Assembly: GCA_902796835.1 (NCBI GenBank)
Contig: CADBQP010000022.1
Location: 1 to 34,446 of the forward strand
Origin: an uncultured Bacteroidales bacterium
GTDB lineage: Bacteria > Bacteroidota > Bacteroidia > Bacteroidales > Bacteroidaceae
Direction: 5' to 3'
Length of the DNA stretch: 34,446 bases
In this document: positions 7,788 through 14,806 of the stretch, in pieces
Numbering within the stretch: the first letter of the stretch is position 1
Layout: every line of letters begins with the position of its first letter
Notes under the pieces: model-generated
What the model was told of the DNA's origin: nothing
The model's database searches: none
The model's input: only the letters and a program-made list of their open reading frames with translations
Program-made: the position numbers and the translations under genes

Positions 7788-9974
7788 GTGAAGATACTTT
7801 CTACCATATCGCGCCAGCGCCTGCCAATTGTTGCAAGCATCCTGAGCTTCGTGCTAATCATGCTCTTTCTGTTTATTCCACGCTCCACAAGGCGTCAGCT
7901 CGACTCCGTCGTTCTGGTAGAGGCGCGTACCTGCTATGCCTTTATCTCCGACGATGGCGACACGCTCTATTGCACCACTAACATGCCGAGCGCTAAAAGC
8001 TGCATCAGTGTGAACAAAGATGCAGCTACGACACGAAGCTTGCGTTCAGGGTTTTTCGTGTCGACATGGGGCCATGTGCTCACAACGGCCTCACTGTGTC
8101 CTACGCCCGACACCATTGGCGGCGAGGTGGCAATTGAAAGACTCGACAGCATAAAAAGTATTTTCATCAGGCACCATGCCATTTTGAAAAGCACAAAAAC
8201 CGAGCTCGACTACTACGCTCGTACTCATCACGTGGTCGATGAAAACTACAACGAAGTGATGCAACATCGCGACAGCGTAACCAAGAACTTCCAGGAAGCC
8301 GACTCCACGCTCATAGTGCTCGACAGAATGCTTCAGTCTGACGAAGTAACCATAGAATGCCAAACCTCTTTTTTGATGCGCCACGCCCACACAACCGATA
8401 CAGGCAGCATCGTTTCGACCACCTCACCCCTGCGCTACGTCAGAGCCAGTAAGTCCCTTTTATTGCTGCAAACGACATCAGAACGTCTGCCACAATATGC
8501 CACACGATACGTAGTCTATCAGTTTTCACCACGATATTGGGCACCGTCATGGAGCAACCTCCGCGCACTCGGCTTTTGGCAAGCATCGCCCGACAGCCTG
8601 ATACTTCCTTCAGTAGCGCCCGAACCCCTTAATTTTGAACTCACCCAACACTACGAGGAAGGTGGACCAATAGTTGACGTATATGGACACCTCGTGGGCG
8701 TAAAGCTCAATGGGAAAATGGCCAGCCACTCAGAAATGTTGGGCATTTTGCATGAAGAAAAGTCGCTGCTAAACTGGTGGATGAGTAACCTCGCAGGACG
8801 CTTTCGCAACACAATAGGCCAAGACACCGTTCTGAGCGTGCAAACATCGCAAATAAATCAAGTCCTCGACATCGACAACTATGCAGACGCTGCAACATAT
8901 AAAGGAACGCAGCGCAACGGAGTTCCCAACGGCCTGGGCGAACAAAAACGCAGCGACCACTACTTCGGCCACTTTGTCAACGGCAAGCGTCAGGGCTTCG
9001 GCATTGCAACCGACAGCACGAGCACAAAATACTGCGGCCTATGGAATGCCGACACTTTGGTCTCAGGACTGCGTATTGACTCAACCGGAATTTTCAACGG
9101 CGCTTTCGAGCAAAACAAAATGCCAAGCGGCGAAGGAACCTACGTCAACCATCTTCACACTGTGTTCTACGAAGGCTATTGGAATAAAGGCTTGCGCCAT
9201 GGAAGCGGTTATCAAATCAATGCCTCCCGAGTGGTAGAGAGCGGAAAGTGGGAAAAAGGAAAGTTCAAGGGAGAGCAAATGCGCTTCACCGACGACCGCA
9301 TCTACGGAATAGACATCTCACGCTATCAGCACGAAATAAAGAATAAGACATATGCCATAAATTGGGCAAAAATTCGCGCCACATACCTGGGGCCCCAAGG
9401 TGGACACGCCAACCTCCCCATCTCGTTTGTATATATCAAAGCTACTCAGGGCACAACCATCAGCAGCAAATACTATTCTGCCGACGCAGGTGCAGCACGG
9501 CGCAGCGGCTTCAAAGTGGGTGCCTACCATTTCTTTTCGCTCAAGCCGGCAAAACTCCAGGCCGAATACTTCCTGAAAGTGGCAGCCCCGCGAAGAGGTG
9601 ACCTACCGCCAATGCTCGACTTGGAACCCACCCAAAAGCAAGTGACCGACATGGGCGGAGCCGAGGCCATGTGGAGAGGCGTTCTAACGTGGCTGAAAAT
9701 TGTAGAGAAAAGCTGCGGATGCAAACCCATCCTCTACGTAGGACAAATGTTTCTCAACACCTATTATGCACAGGCGCCGCCCGCAATATACGACTACCCC
9801 GTATGGGTGGCACGCTATAGCCAATATAGACCCAACGTGCACCTGGCCTATTGGCAACTCACACCCTATGGACGAATAGAAGGCATACAAGGCGATGTAG
9901 ACATCAATGTGTTCAACGGTGGCAAGACAGCATTCGAAGAATTTACAACCCACAACTGCGTCACCAGACCCTGA
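7788..9974 (+). CDS. Membrane-anchored pseudoprotease / MORN-repeat / GH25 lysozyme-like fusion protein
   Basis: The open frame runs from a TTG at 7779. I prefer the GTG at 7788 (MKILSTISRQRL) because a membrane segment (VASILSFVLIMLFLFI) follows directly; no ATG is available, so the start is uncertain. Residues below count from 7779. Residues 60-310 look like a trypsin-like fold in which all triad positions are lost: VLTTASLC replaces TNAHVV, SKSLLLL replaces SDLAL, and YEEGGPIV replaces GNSGGP. Residues about 370-500 hold several MORN-type repeats (GVPNGLGE, GKRQGFGIA, NKMPSGEGTY, GLRHGSGY). Residues 507-720 are a GH25 muramidase domain with YGIDISRYQ, the catalytic DLE of PPMLDLEP, and DVDINVFNG. 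The catalytic acids look intact, so cell-wall cleavage in the periplasm is plausible. Transcribed alone up to the terminator at 10019. Confidence 0.85.
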   Translation: MKILSTISRQRLPIVASILSFVLIMLFLFIPRSTRRQLDSVVLVEARTCYAFISDDGDTLYCTTNMPSAKSCISVNKDAATTRSLRSGFFVSTWGHVLTTASLCPTPDTIGGEVAIERLDSIKSIFIRHHAILKSTKTELDYYARTHHVVDENYNEVMQHRDSVTKNFQEADSTLIVLDRMLQSDEVTIECQTSFLMRHAHTTDTGSIVSTTSPLRYVRASKSLLLLQTTSERLPQYATRYVVYQFSPRYWAPSWSNLRALGFWQASPDSLILPSVAPEPLNFELTQHYEEGGPIVDVYGHLVGVKLNGKMASHSEMLGILHEEKSLLNWWMSNLAGRFRNTIGQDTVLSVQTSQINQVLDIDNYADAATYKGTQRNGVPNGLGEQKRSDHYFGHFVNGKRQGFGIATDSTSTKYCGLWNADTLVSGLRIDSTGIFNGAFEQNKMPSGEGTYVNHLHTVFYEGYWNKGLRHGSGYQINASRVVESGKWEKGKFKGEQMRFTDDRIYGIDISRYQHEIKNKTYAINWAKIRATYLGPQGGHANLPISFVYIKATQGTTISSKYYSADAGAARRSGFKVGAYHFFSLKPAKLQAEYFLKVAAPRRGDLPPMLDLEPTQKQVTDMGGAEAMWRGVLTWLKIVEKSCGCKPILYVGQMFLNTYYAQAPPAIYDYPVWVARYSQYRPNVHLAYWQLTPYGRIEGIQGDVDINVFNGGKTAFEEFTTHNCVTRP

Positions 9975-10018
9975 GGCTCGCCGTCACAAGTGAAATAATC
10001 ACTACATATAACATATTC

Positions 10019-10063
10019 AAACCGCCTTCCGACGGCATAACTTGCACGTCGGAAGGCGGTTTT
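10019..10063. terminator. Bidirectional terminator between convergent genes
   Basis: A perfect 15-bp stem (aaaccgccttccgac with gtcggaaggcggttt) and a short loop are flanked by T runs usable on both strands. It lies between the convergent GH25 gene (plus) and zinc-ribbon gene (minus). Confidence 0.92.
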
Positions 10064-10106
10064 CTCTTGTATCGGCGATTGCAACGAAGCGCAATGCCTG
10101 GAAAGA

Positions 10107-10937
10107 CTATTCTTCCTCTTTTTTCTCGGTAGCAGTCTTCCTAAGCGTGCGGCGGCGCTTGGGTTTCTCGACAGCCGTCTTTTCGAGTTTCACACCAGCG
10201 AGTTCTGGGTCAATCATGATGCGGCCGCAATACTCGCAAACGATAATCTTCTTGCGCATACGGATGTCGAGTTGGCGCTGAGGCGGAATCTTATTGAAAC
10301 ATCCGCCACAGGCATCGCGCTGCACGTACACAATGCCCAAACCATTGCGCGAGTTCTTTCGAATGCGCTTAAAAGCTGTCAGCAAGCGTGGCTCAATAGT
10401 CATTTCCAGCAAATTGGCCTTCTCGCGAAGCTTGTCTTCCTCGGCACGCGTCTCGGCCACGATTTCTTCGAGCTCAGCCTGCTTCACTCCTAAGTCGGCC
10501 CTACGTTCTTCAAGGGTTTTAATACTGGCATTCACTGTTTCTGTGCGCTCGGCAATGGCATGCTCAGCGTCTTTAATCTTTTTCTCATGAAGTTCTACGT
10601 CGAGAGTTTGATATTCAATCTCTTTAACGAGCATGTCATACTCTCGATTATTCTTAACTTCGTTCAACTGCTCATTATAACGCTCAAGAAGCGCTTTTGC
10701 ATCAGCAATAGTTCCTTTTCTCTTTGATATTTCGCTCTGCAGCGAGTTAATTTCCTCTGTGAATCGCTCCACACGGTGTGTCAAACCCTCGATTTCATCT
10801 TCAAGGTCCTGCACTTCGAGCGGTAATTCGCCACGAAGCGTACGTATCTCGTCGATTTTAGAGAGAAGCGTTTGAAGCTGAAACAAAGCTTTCAGCTTTT
10901 GTTCAACTGTCATTTCAGCTAAATCTTTTTTTGCCAT
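10107..10937 (-). CDS. Coiled-coil protein with C-terminal C4 zinc ribbon (zf-RING_7 family)
   Basis: A protein of 276 residues from the ATG at 10937. A GTG two codons earlier is in frame, but the ATG (MAKKDLAEM) is the better start. Residues about 8-185 form a long heptad-rich antiparallel coiled coil. A C4 zinc ribbon follows at about 205-245, with CGGC and CEYC cysteine pairs on either side of IPPQRQLDIRMRKKI. The tail is Lys/Arg/Glu-rich. Members of this family occur next to nif3 in many bacteria and resemble nucleic-acid-binding or ribosome-associated coiled-coil proteins. The exact role is not established from the sequence. It starts 6 bases after the nif3 stop, so the two form one transcript. 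Confidence 0.85.
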   Translation of the reverse strand: MAKKDLAEMTVEQKLKALFQLQTLLSKIDEIRTLRGELPLEVQDLEDEIEGLTHRVERFTEEINSLQSEISKRKGTIADAKALLERYNEQLNEVKNNREYDMLVKEIEYQTLDVELHEKKIKDAEHAIAERTETVNASIKTLEERRADLGVKQAELEEIVAETRAEEDKLREKANLLEMTIEPRLLTAFKRIRKNSRNGLGIVYVQRDACGGCFNKIPPQRQLDIRMRKKIIVCEYCGRIMIDPELAGVKLEKTAVEKPKRRRTLRKTATEKKEEE

Positions 10938-10943
10938 AGTCAC

Positions 10944-11714
10944 TTAATAATAATGTATCGGATTAGTATTTGTTGTCGTTTTTAATGTGCGCAAACCTGG
11001 ACATTCTTTCTTCAGAATGCTTTCAAGCAATTCTATAGTGTATTGCTCGCTCTCGTAGTGTCCCAAGGCTGCGAGCATAATGCTTTCTTTTAGTCCGAAA
11101 AAGCGATGATAACCAATTTCTCCAGTCACAAAAGCATCGGCTTCGCTCTTGAGTGCCTCATCGATTAGGAATTCGCCGGCACCACCGCAAAGAGCCACGC
11201 GCCTAATGCTTCGAGCAAAGCCATTATGACGAACGCTGCTCGTTTGGAATGTACTCTTGAGAAGTTCTAAAAACTCGGGCGCTGAGAGGGACAAGGGCAA
11301 ATCACCAATGATTCCGCTACCTCCTTCGGTCGCCGGAGCCAGAAAGCTGACATTTGTCAGCCCCATACGCGAGGCCATCGCGAAGTTGACACCGCCAAGA
11401 GCATTGTCAAGATTAGTGTGAGCAGCATAAATGCTTATGCCTGCCAATATGGCCTCTCTGACGCAACGCTGCACATAGTCGACGTCGCTTATGCACTTCA
11501 GACCGCGGAACAAAAGCGGATGGTGGGCCACAATGAGGTTGCAACCATGGCTGGCTGCCTCCCGTATTACGTCTTCAGTGACGTCAAGACACAATAAGGC
11601 CCCTGACACGTCCGACTCTGTTAATCCAATCTGCAAGCCGGCATTATCATAGTCTTCCTGCAGCGGCAGAGGTGCGAACCTTTCAAGGGCTTCAGCAACT
11701 TCCTTTATTTTCAC
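10944..11714 (-). CDS. Nif3-like dinuclear metal-centre hexameric protein (YbgI/GTP cyclohydrolase I type 2 family)
   Basis: A 256-residue NIF3 family protein. Metal-binding motifs are visible: IVAHHPLLFRG (two histidines), AAHTNLDNA, and GEIGYHRF with GHYESE near the C-terminus. These build the di-metal site in the family. The biochemical role is poorly defined despite the GTP cyclohydrolase label. It is the compact form lacking the ~100-residue inserted domain found in many Gram-positive homologues. The initiator is GTG at 11714. The conserved start MKIKEVAEALE and a consensus promoter ending only a few bases upstream both support it. Co-transcribed with the downstream zinc-ribbon gene. Confidence 0.9.
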   Translation of the reverse strand: MKIKEVAEALERFAPLPLQEDYDNAGLQIGLTESDVSGALLCLDVTEDVIREAASHGCNLIVAHHPLLFRGLKCISDVDYVQRCVREAILAGISIYAAHTNLDNALGGVNFAMASRMGLTNVSFLAPATEGGSGIIGDLPLSLSAPEFLELLKSTFQTSSVRHNGFARSIRRVALCGGAGEFLIDEALKSEADAFVTGEIGYHRFFGLKESIMLAALGHYESEQYTIELLESILKKECPGLRTLKTTTNTNPIHYY

Positions 11715-11719
11715 GTCGG

Positions 11720-11750
11720 CAAAATTAAACTAAATGTGCTGTTTGTCAAA
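11720..11750 (-). promoter_or_regulatory. Consensus promoter of the nif3 operon, almost abutting the start codon
   Basis: On the minus strand a TTTG (11747-11750), 19 bases, then TAATTTTG (11720-11727) exactly fit the Bacteroidetes consensus. The -7 box ends 5 bases before the GTG start of nif3, which implies a leader of only a few nucleotides. Confidence 0.75.
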
Positions 11751-11778
11751 AAATTAGGCCGACTTTTTTCTTTTCAGC

Positions 11779-12345
11779 CTATAAATATAATTTTTCTTGT
11801 CGGATAATGTCATAGACTTTTTCGCTTAGCATTGCTTCTGCACTACGCCTGGCTCTGATAGCGCGGCGAACGTCGGTGCTGCTAAATGGAAACAAGGGGG
11901 CGGGAATGGGAACCACATTTTGTGGCAACGGGCCTTCTATCTCGCAGCCCGACCTTGGATAGACTAAAATCTGGTAGTTGGACACTATCTCCTGATAATT
12001 GGCCCACCGGTCAAAGTGATTCCAATTATCCGCCCCAATGACAAGGGCAAACTCTTCATTAGGATGCTGCCGCGAAAGTTCTCGAAGTGTAACCCATGTG
12101 TACGATGGCCGGGGCAGGCTTAGTTCAAAATCAGAAACCTCTACACCTTCAATGCCCTCCACGGCGGCTCTCGCCATACGCAGGCGCATTTCTTCGGGGG
12201 CAAGCTCGAGATTTACTTTTAGGGGATTTTGGGGAGAAACCATCAGCCATATTTTTTGGGCATAGCCGTGCTCTACAATCCATTGAGCAAGTCGGGTGTG
12301 ACCCACGTGTATGGGGTTGAACGAGCCTCCAAATATGCCAATCAT
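11779..12345 (-). CDS. nadD: Nicotinate-nucleotide adenylyltransferase
   Basis: A 188-residue nucleotidyltransferase that adenylates nicotinic acid mononucleotide to NaAD, the substrate of NadE. The N-terminal nucleotide-binding motif is GIFGGSFNPIHVGHTRLA (3-20), with the HVGH catalytic signature. The C-terminal signature is PFSSTDVRRAIRARR (about 153-167), matching the family's SSTxIR motif. The length is typical. Its ATG overlaps the gmk stop in an ATGA (12342-12345), so translation is coupled and the two are in one operon. Confidence 0.95.
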   Translation of the reverse strand: MIGIFGGSFNPIHVGHTRLAQWIVEHGYAQKIWLMVSPQNPLKVNLELAPEEMRLRMARAAVEGIEGVEVSDFELSLPRPSYTWVTLRELSRQHPNEEFALVIGADNWNHFDRWANYQEIVSNYQILVYPRSGCEIEGPLPQNVVPIPAPLFPFSSTDVRRAIRARRSAEAMLSEKVYDIIRQEKLYL

Positions 12346-12923
12346 AGGTTTAGGAATGTTTCAACGCGTTCCACAATATCTTTTTTTGCCAGTGCCAGGT
12401 CGTCATTAACAACTATGGTATCAAATTTTGGAGCAAAGCTAAGTTCGAAAGCAGCTCGCCGAACGCGTTCATCGATGACCTCGGGCGCATCTGTACCACG
12501 GCTTTCAAGCCTTCGGCGCAGTTCCTCAATTGAAGGAGGCTGGATAAAGAGGGTCAAGGCACGGTCGCCATAGATTTTTTTGATGTTTTCAGCGCCAATC
12601 ACATCGACGTCGCAAACCACATTCTTGCCTTCTTTCAGCATCGCATCGACTTCAGATTTCAACGTGCCATAGAAGCGATTTTCGTAAACTTCGCAATACT
12701 CAAGAAAGTCGCCGTTATCAATACGAGCGCGAAACTCTTCGGGCGTAAGAAAGTAGTATTCAACTCCGTTCTGCTCTTTGCCGCGCGGCGGGCGGCTGGT
12801 GGCCGAAATAGAGAACTGAAGATTGTCTACATGCTGCAGCAAATGCTCTATAAGTGTGGACTTGCCGCTACCGCTCGGCGCGCAGCAAACCAAGACTTTT
12901 GATTCGCGGTTTTGAGATTCCAT
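12342..12923 (-). CDS. gmk: Guanylate kinase
   Basis: A 193-residue kinase converting GMP plus ATP to GDP and ADP. The Walker A loop is APSGSGKSTLIEHL (16-29). The GMP-binding region SATSRPPRGKEQNGVEYYFLT includes the conserved Arg and Tyr residues, followed by GDFLEYCEVYENRFYGT. The lid region RRLESRGTDAPEVIDERVRRA is also recognisable. It sits between yicC (gap 64 bases) and nadD (4-base overlap), the usual Bacteroidetes yicC-gmk-nadD order. Confidence 0.96.
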   Translation of the reverse strand: MESQNRESKVLVCCAPSGSGKSTLIEHLLQHVDNLQFSISATSRPPRGKEQNGVEYYFLTPEEFRARIDNGDFLEYCEVYENRFYGTLKSEVDAMLKEGKNVVCDVDVIGAENIKKIYGDRALTLFIQPPSIEELRRRLESRGTDAPEVIDERVRRAAFELSFAPKFDTIVVNDDLALAKKDIVERVETFLNL

Positions 12924-12987
12924 GATGATTTAGATTATCGGGGATTTGTGTAGTACAAACGAGGAGAATACTGCCAGAAACTTCATT

Positions 12988-13866
12988 CTAAAGAACATTG
13001 AGTACCTGTTCTTTAATTTGTTCTAGCTCGTCTTTCATTTTTACTACGATATTCTGCATCTCTGCTTGGTTACTCTTCGAACCTGTCGTGTTGATTTCGC
13101 GTCCCATCTCCTGAGCTATGAAGCCCAGCTTCTTTCCTTGCCCAATAGGTTGGTCGAGGGTTTCTCTGAAGTAGGCCAAATGATTTGTCAGTCTCTGTTT
13201 TTCTTCGCTGATATCAAGCTTTTCAATATAATAGATCAGTTCTTGCTCAAGACGATTTCCGTCGTATGAAACACCTTCCAATTCGGAGAGTCGCTCAGTG
13301 AGTCTTTCCTTAATCCGCTCCACTCTTCCTCGCTCATAAGGCTCAATTTCGCGCATAAGCGCCTCAATGTTATCAATCTTTTGGCGAAACATACGCTCAA
13401 GCGAAGCTCCTTCTTGCTGCCTAAAGCTGCAAAGGGCATCTACAGCCTGGCCCACCACCTTCATGAGTAAGGCAACCTCTTGCTCATCGGTTTGGACTGT
13501 GAGCGGCTGCACAAGGGTTTCGGGCAGGCGTGTAAGGATTGACCATAATGATTCGCCTGGCATTTCTATTCCTTGAGCACAACTAATTTCCTTGATTTGA
13601 GCTACATAGGCAGCCACCACATCTGTATTAAACTGCAGAGCCGATGCTCCAGCCTCTTGCTCAACCCAGATATTTACTTCAACCTTTCCGCGTATCAGCT
13701 TGGTTTGCAGCAAACTACGAACAGTCATTTCGTGCTCGCGATATGCTGACGACATGCGCACAGAAAGGTCCAGATTTTTACTGTTTAGAGCTTTAATCTC
13801 AGCATGTATGATTTTGTTTCCATAGTGTGCTTCGGCCTTTCCGTAGCCTGTCATTGAGTAGAGCAT
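12988..13866 (-). CDS. yicC: YicC family protein (endoribonuclease-like)
   Basis: A protein of 292 residues starting at the ATG at 13866 (MLYSMTGYGKAEA). The open frame extends 17 codons further to 13917, but that extension crosses a terminator hairpin (13904-13935), and the family begins at the SMTGYG motif. Both conserved ends are present: the N-terminal YicC domain with LNSKNLDLSVRM, and the C-terminal segment with GKKLGFIAQEMGREINTTGSKSN. E. coli YicC is reported to act as an endoribonuclease affecting sRNA turnover; that role is assumed here by homology only. First gene of yicC-gmk-nadD. Confidence 0.92.
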   Translation of the reverse strand: MLYSMTGYGKAEAHYGNKIIHAEIKALNSKNLDLSVRMSSAYREHEMTVRSLLQTKLIRGKVEVNIWVEQEAGASALQFNTDVVAAYVAQIKEISCAQGIEMPGESLWSILTRLPETLVQPLTVQTDEQEVALLMKVVGQAVDALCSFRQQEGASLERMFRQKIDNIEALMREIEPYERGRVERIKERLTERLSELEGVSYDGNRLEQELIYYIEKLDISEEKQRLTNHLAYFRETLDQPIGQGKKLGFIAQEMGREINTTGSKSNQAEMQNIVVKMKDELEQIKEQVLNVL

Positions 13867-13903
13867 GATGCGTGATTTAGATGTTTTAGAATGTTTGATT
13901 ATG

Positions 13904-13935
13904 AAAAAAGATGCCACTAAGGTGTAGCATCTTTT
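13904..13935 (-). terminator. Intrinsic terminator of tRNA-Cys
   Basis: On the minus strand a 9-bp stem (aaaagatgc with gcatctttt) ends in a T run. It lies 40 bases past the tRNA-Cys 3' end and before the yicC start. Confidence 0.8.
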
Positions 13936-13975
13936 CCATATTGTGATTGATCAGTCTTAAACAAGACTCATTTTG

Positions 13976-14046
13976 AGGTACCTAGCAGATTCGAACTGCT
14001 GTACACGGTTTTGCAGACCGCTACCTAGCCACTCGGTCAAGGTACC
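13976..14046 (-). tRNA. tRNA-Cys (anticodon GCA)
   Basis: The minus strand gives a 71-nt cloverleaf with acceptor stem GGTACCT/AGGTACC and discriminator U. The anticodon arm is GCGGT-CTGCAAA-ACCGT, giving anticodon GCA. The T arm contains GTTCGAATC. CCA is not encoded. It has its own consensus promoter and terminator. Confidence 0.96.
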
Positions 14047-14089
14047 CTGTAATGTGTGCAAGCATATGGGTGCTTTGCATTTGCGACGG

Positions 14090-14120
14090 CAAAAGTAGTA
14101 TTTCCTTTCTTTATGGCAAA
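14090..14120 (-). promoter_or_regulatory. Consensus promoter of tRNA-Cys
   Basis: On the minus strand TTTG (14117-14120), 19 bases, then TACTTTTG (14090-14097). It has the same boxes and spacing as the tRNA-Gly/Leu promoter at 257-287. It ends 43 bases before the tRNA. Confidence 0.85.
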
Positions 14121-14229
14121 ATAAAAGCGCAGTTTTTTTCAAATGAGGCGGCCGACAAATTTAGCTCTTACTCGCTCAAATGATTTTGCACCCGCCTATG
14201 AACTATAGTGGCAGATGAAAGATTCTGTC

Positions 14230-14250
14230 GCGGCGGTAAATTTAACTTTC
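14230..14250. repeat. Isolated copy of the 21-bp element found upstream of the esterase operon
   Basis: The 21 bases beginning gcggcggtaaattt match the unit at 17020-17040 at 17 of 21 positions by eye. It lies just beyond the terminator of the HMA gene, in the otherwise empty 14121-14284 interval. Function is unknown; it may be a regulatory site or chance similarity in AT-rich sequence. Confidence 0.4.
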
Positions 14251-14284
14251 GGGCCAACTCTTTTACGCTACACGGCGAAACAAA

Positions 14285-14308
14285 AGGCGCGTGACTGCGC
14301 ACGCGCCT
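14285..14308 (-). terminator. Intrinsic terminator of the esterase-HMA operon
   Basis: A perfect 9-bp GC-rich stem (aggcgcgtg with cacgcgcct), a 6-base loop and TTTTG on the minus strand. It lies 26 bases past the stop of the HMA protein gene. Confidence 0.85.
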
Positions 14309-14334
14309 AAAATGGCTGAACTGGTATTTCGTTG

Positions 14335-14790
14335 TCACTTCGCCTGTGGAGATGCTCCCGTTTTGGCATCAGCAGGCTGAGCAGGCTTGTGGTGATGCTC
14401 CTTCTTGTTGCCACAATCCTTTGCCTTGCTGTCCGACTTGCCTTTCTCGCAACCGCCACATTCCTTCTTATTTGCATCCGTCTTGCTCACGGCATAACCA
14501 GCCTTCTCTATGGTTTGCTTCACAGCGTCGACCGAAGTCTTGCGAGAGTTGAATGTAAACGTCAACACCTTTGTTTTCATGTTCCACTCGGCTTTTTTTA
14601 TTCCTTTAAGCTCGTTAGTAATCTTTTCTATCTTGGTCTTGCAATTTTGGCAGTGGCCGTCCACTACTAACGTGGCAGTTTGAATTCTTTTGCCCTTAGG
14701 TTGCTGAGCTGCATAGCCAGCTTGAACTTGCGAGCCCGATACAAAAGCCATCAGAATGAGGCTAAACAAAAATTTTTCTAATCTTTTCAT
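14335..14790 (-). CDS. Secreted heavy-metal-associated (HMA) domain protein with Cys/His-rich tail
   Basis: A 151-residue protein. Residues 1-24 form a signal peptide (MKRLEKFLFSLILMAFVSGSQVQA has the usual n-, h- and c-regions). Residues about 37-105 are an HMA ferredoxin-like fold with metal ligands C47 and C50 in DGHCQNCKTKIEKI, the place of the usual GMTCxxC. The tail (about 110-151) contains CGGC, a further Cys and HHH, which could add metal sites. It is probably a periplasmic copper or other soft-metal binding protein, but the metal is not certain. It begins 17 bases after the stop of the upstream esterase gene, so they share a transcript, an unexpected pairing. Confidence 0.85.
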   Translation of the reverse strand: MKRLEKFLFSLILMAFVSGSQVQAGYAAQQPKGKRIQTATLVVDGHCQNCKTKIEKITNELKGIKKAEWNMKTKVLTFTFNSRKTSVDAVKQTIEKAGYAVSKTDANKKECGGCEKGKSDSKAKDCGNKKEHHHKPAQPADAKTGASPQAK

Positions 14791-14806
14791 AACGATATGG
14801 TTTTGG

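Noticed and set aside
13867-13917. Upstream extension of yicC (17 extra codons starting MASFFIIKHS)
   Set aside because: It crosses the tRNA-Cys terminator hairpin, and the family starts at MLYSMTGYG.
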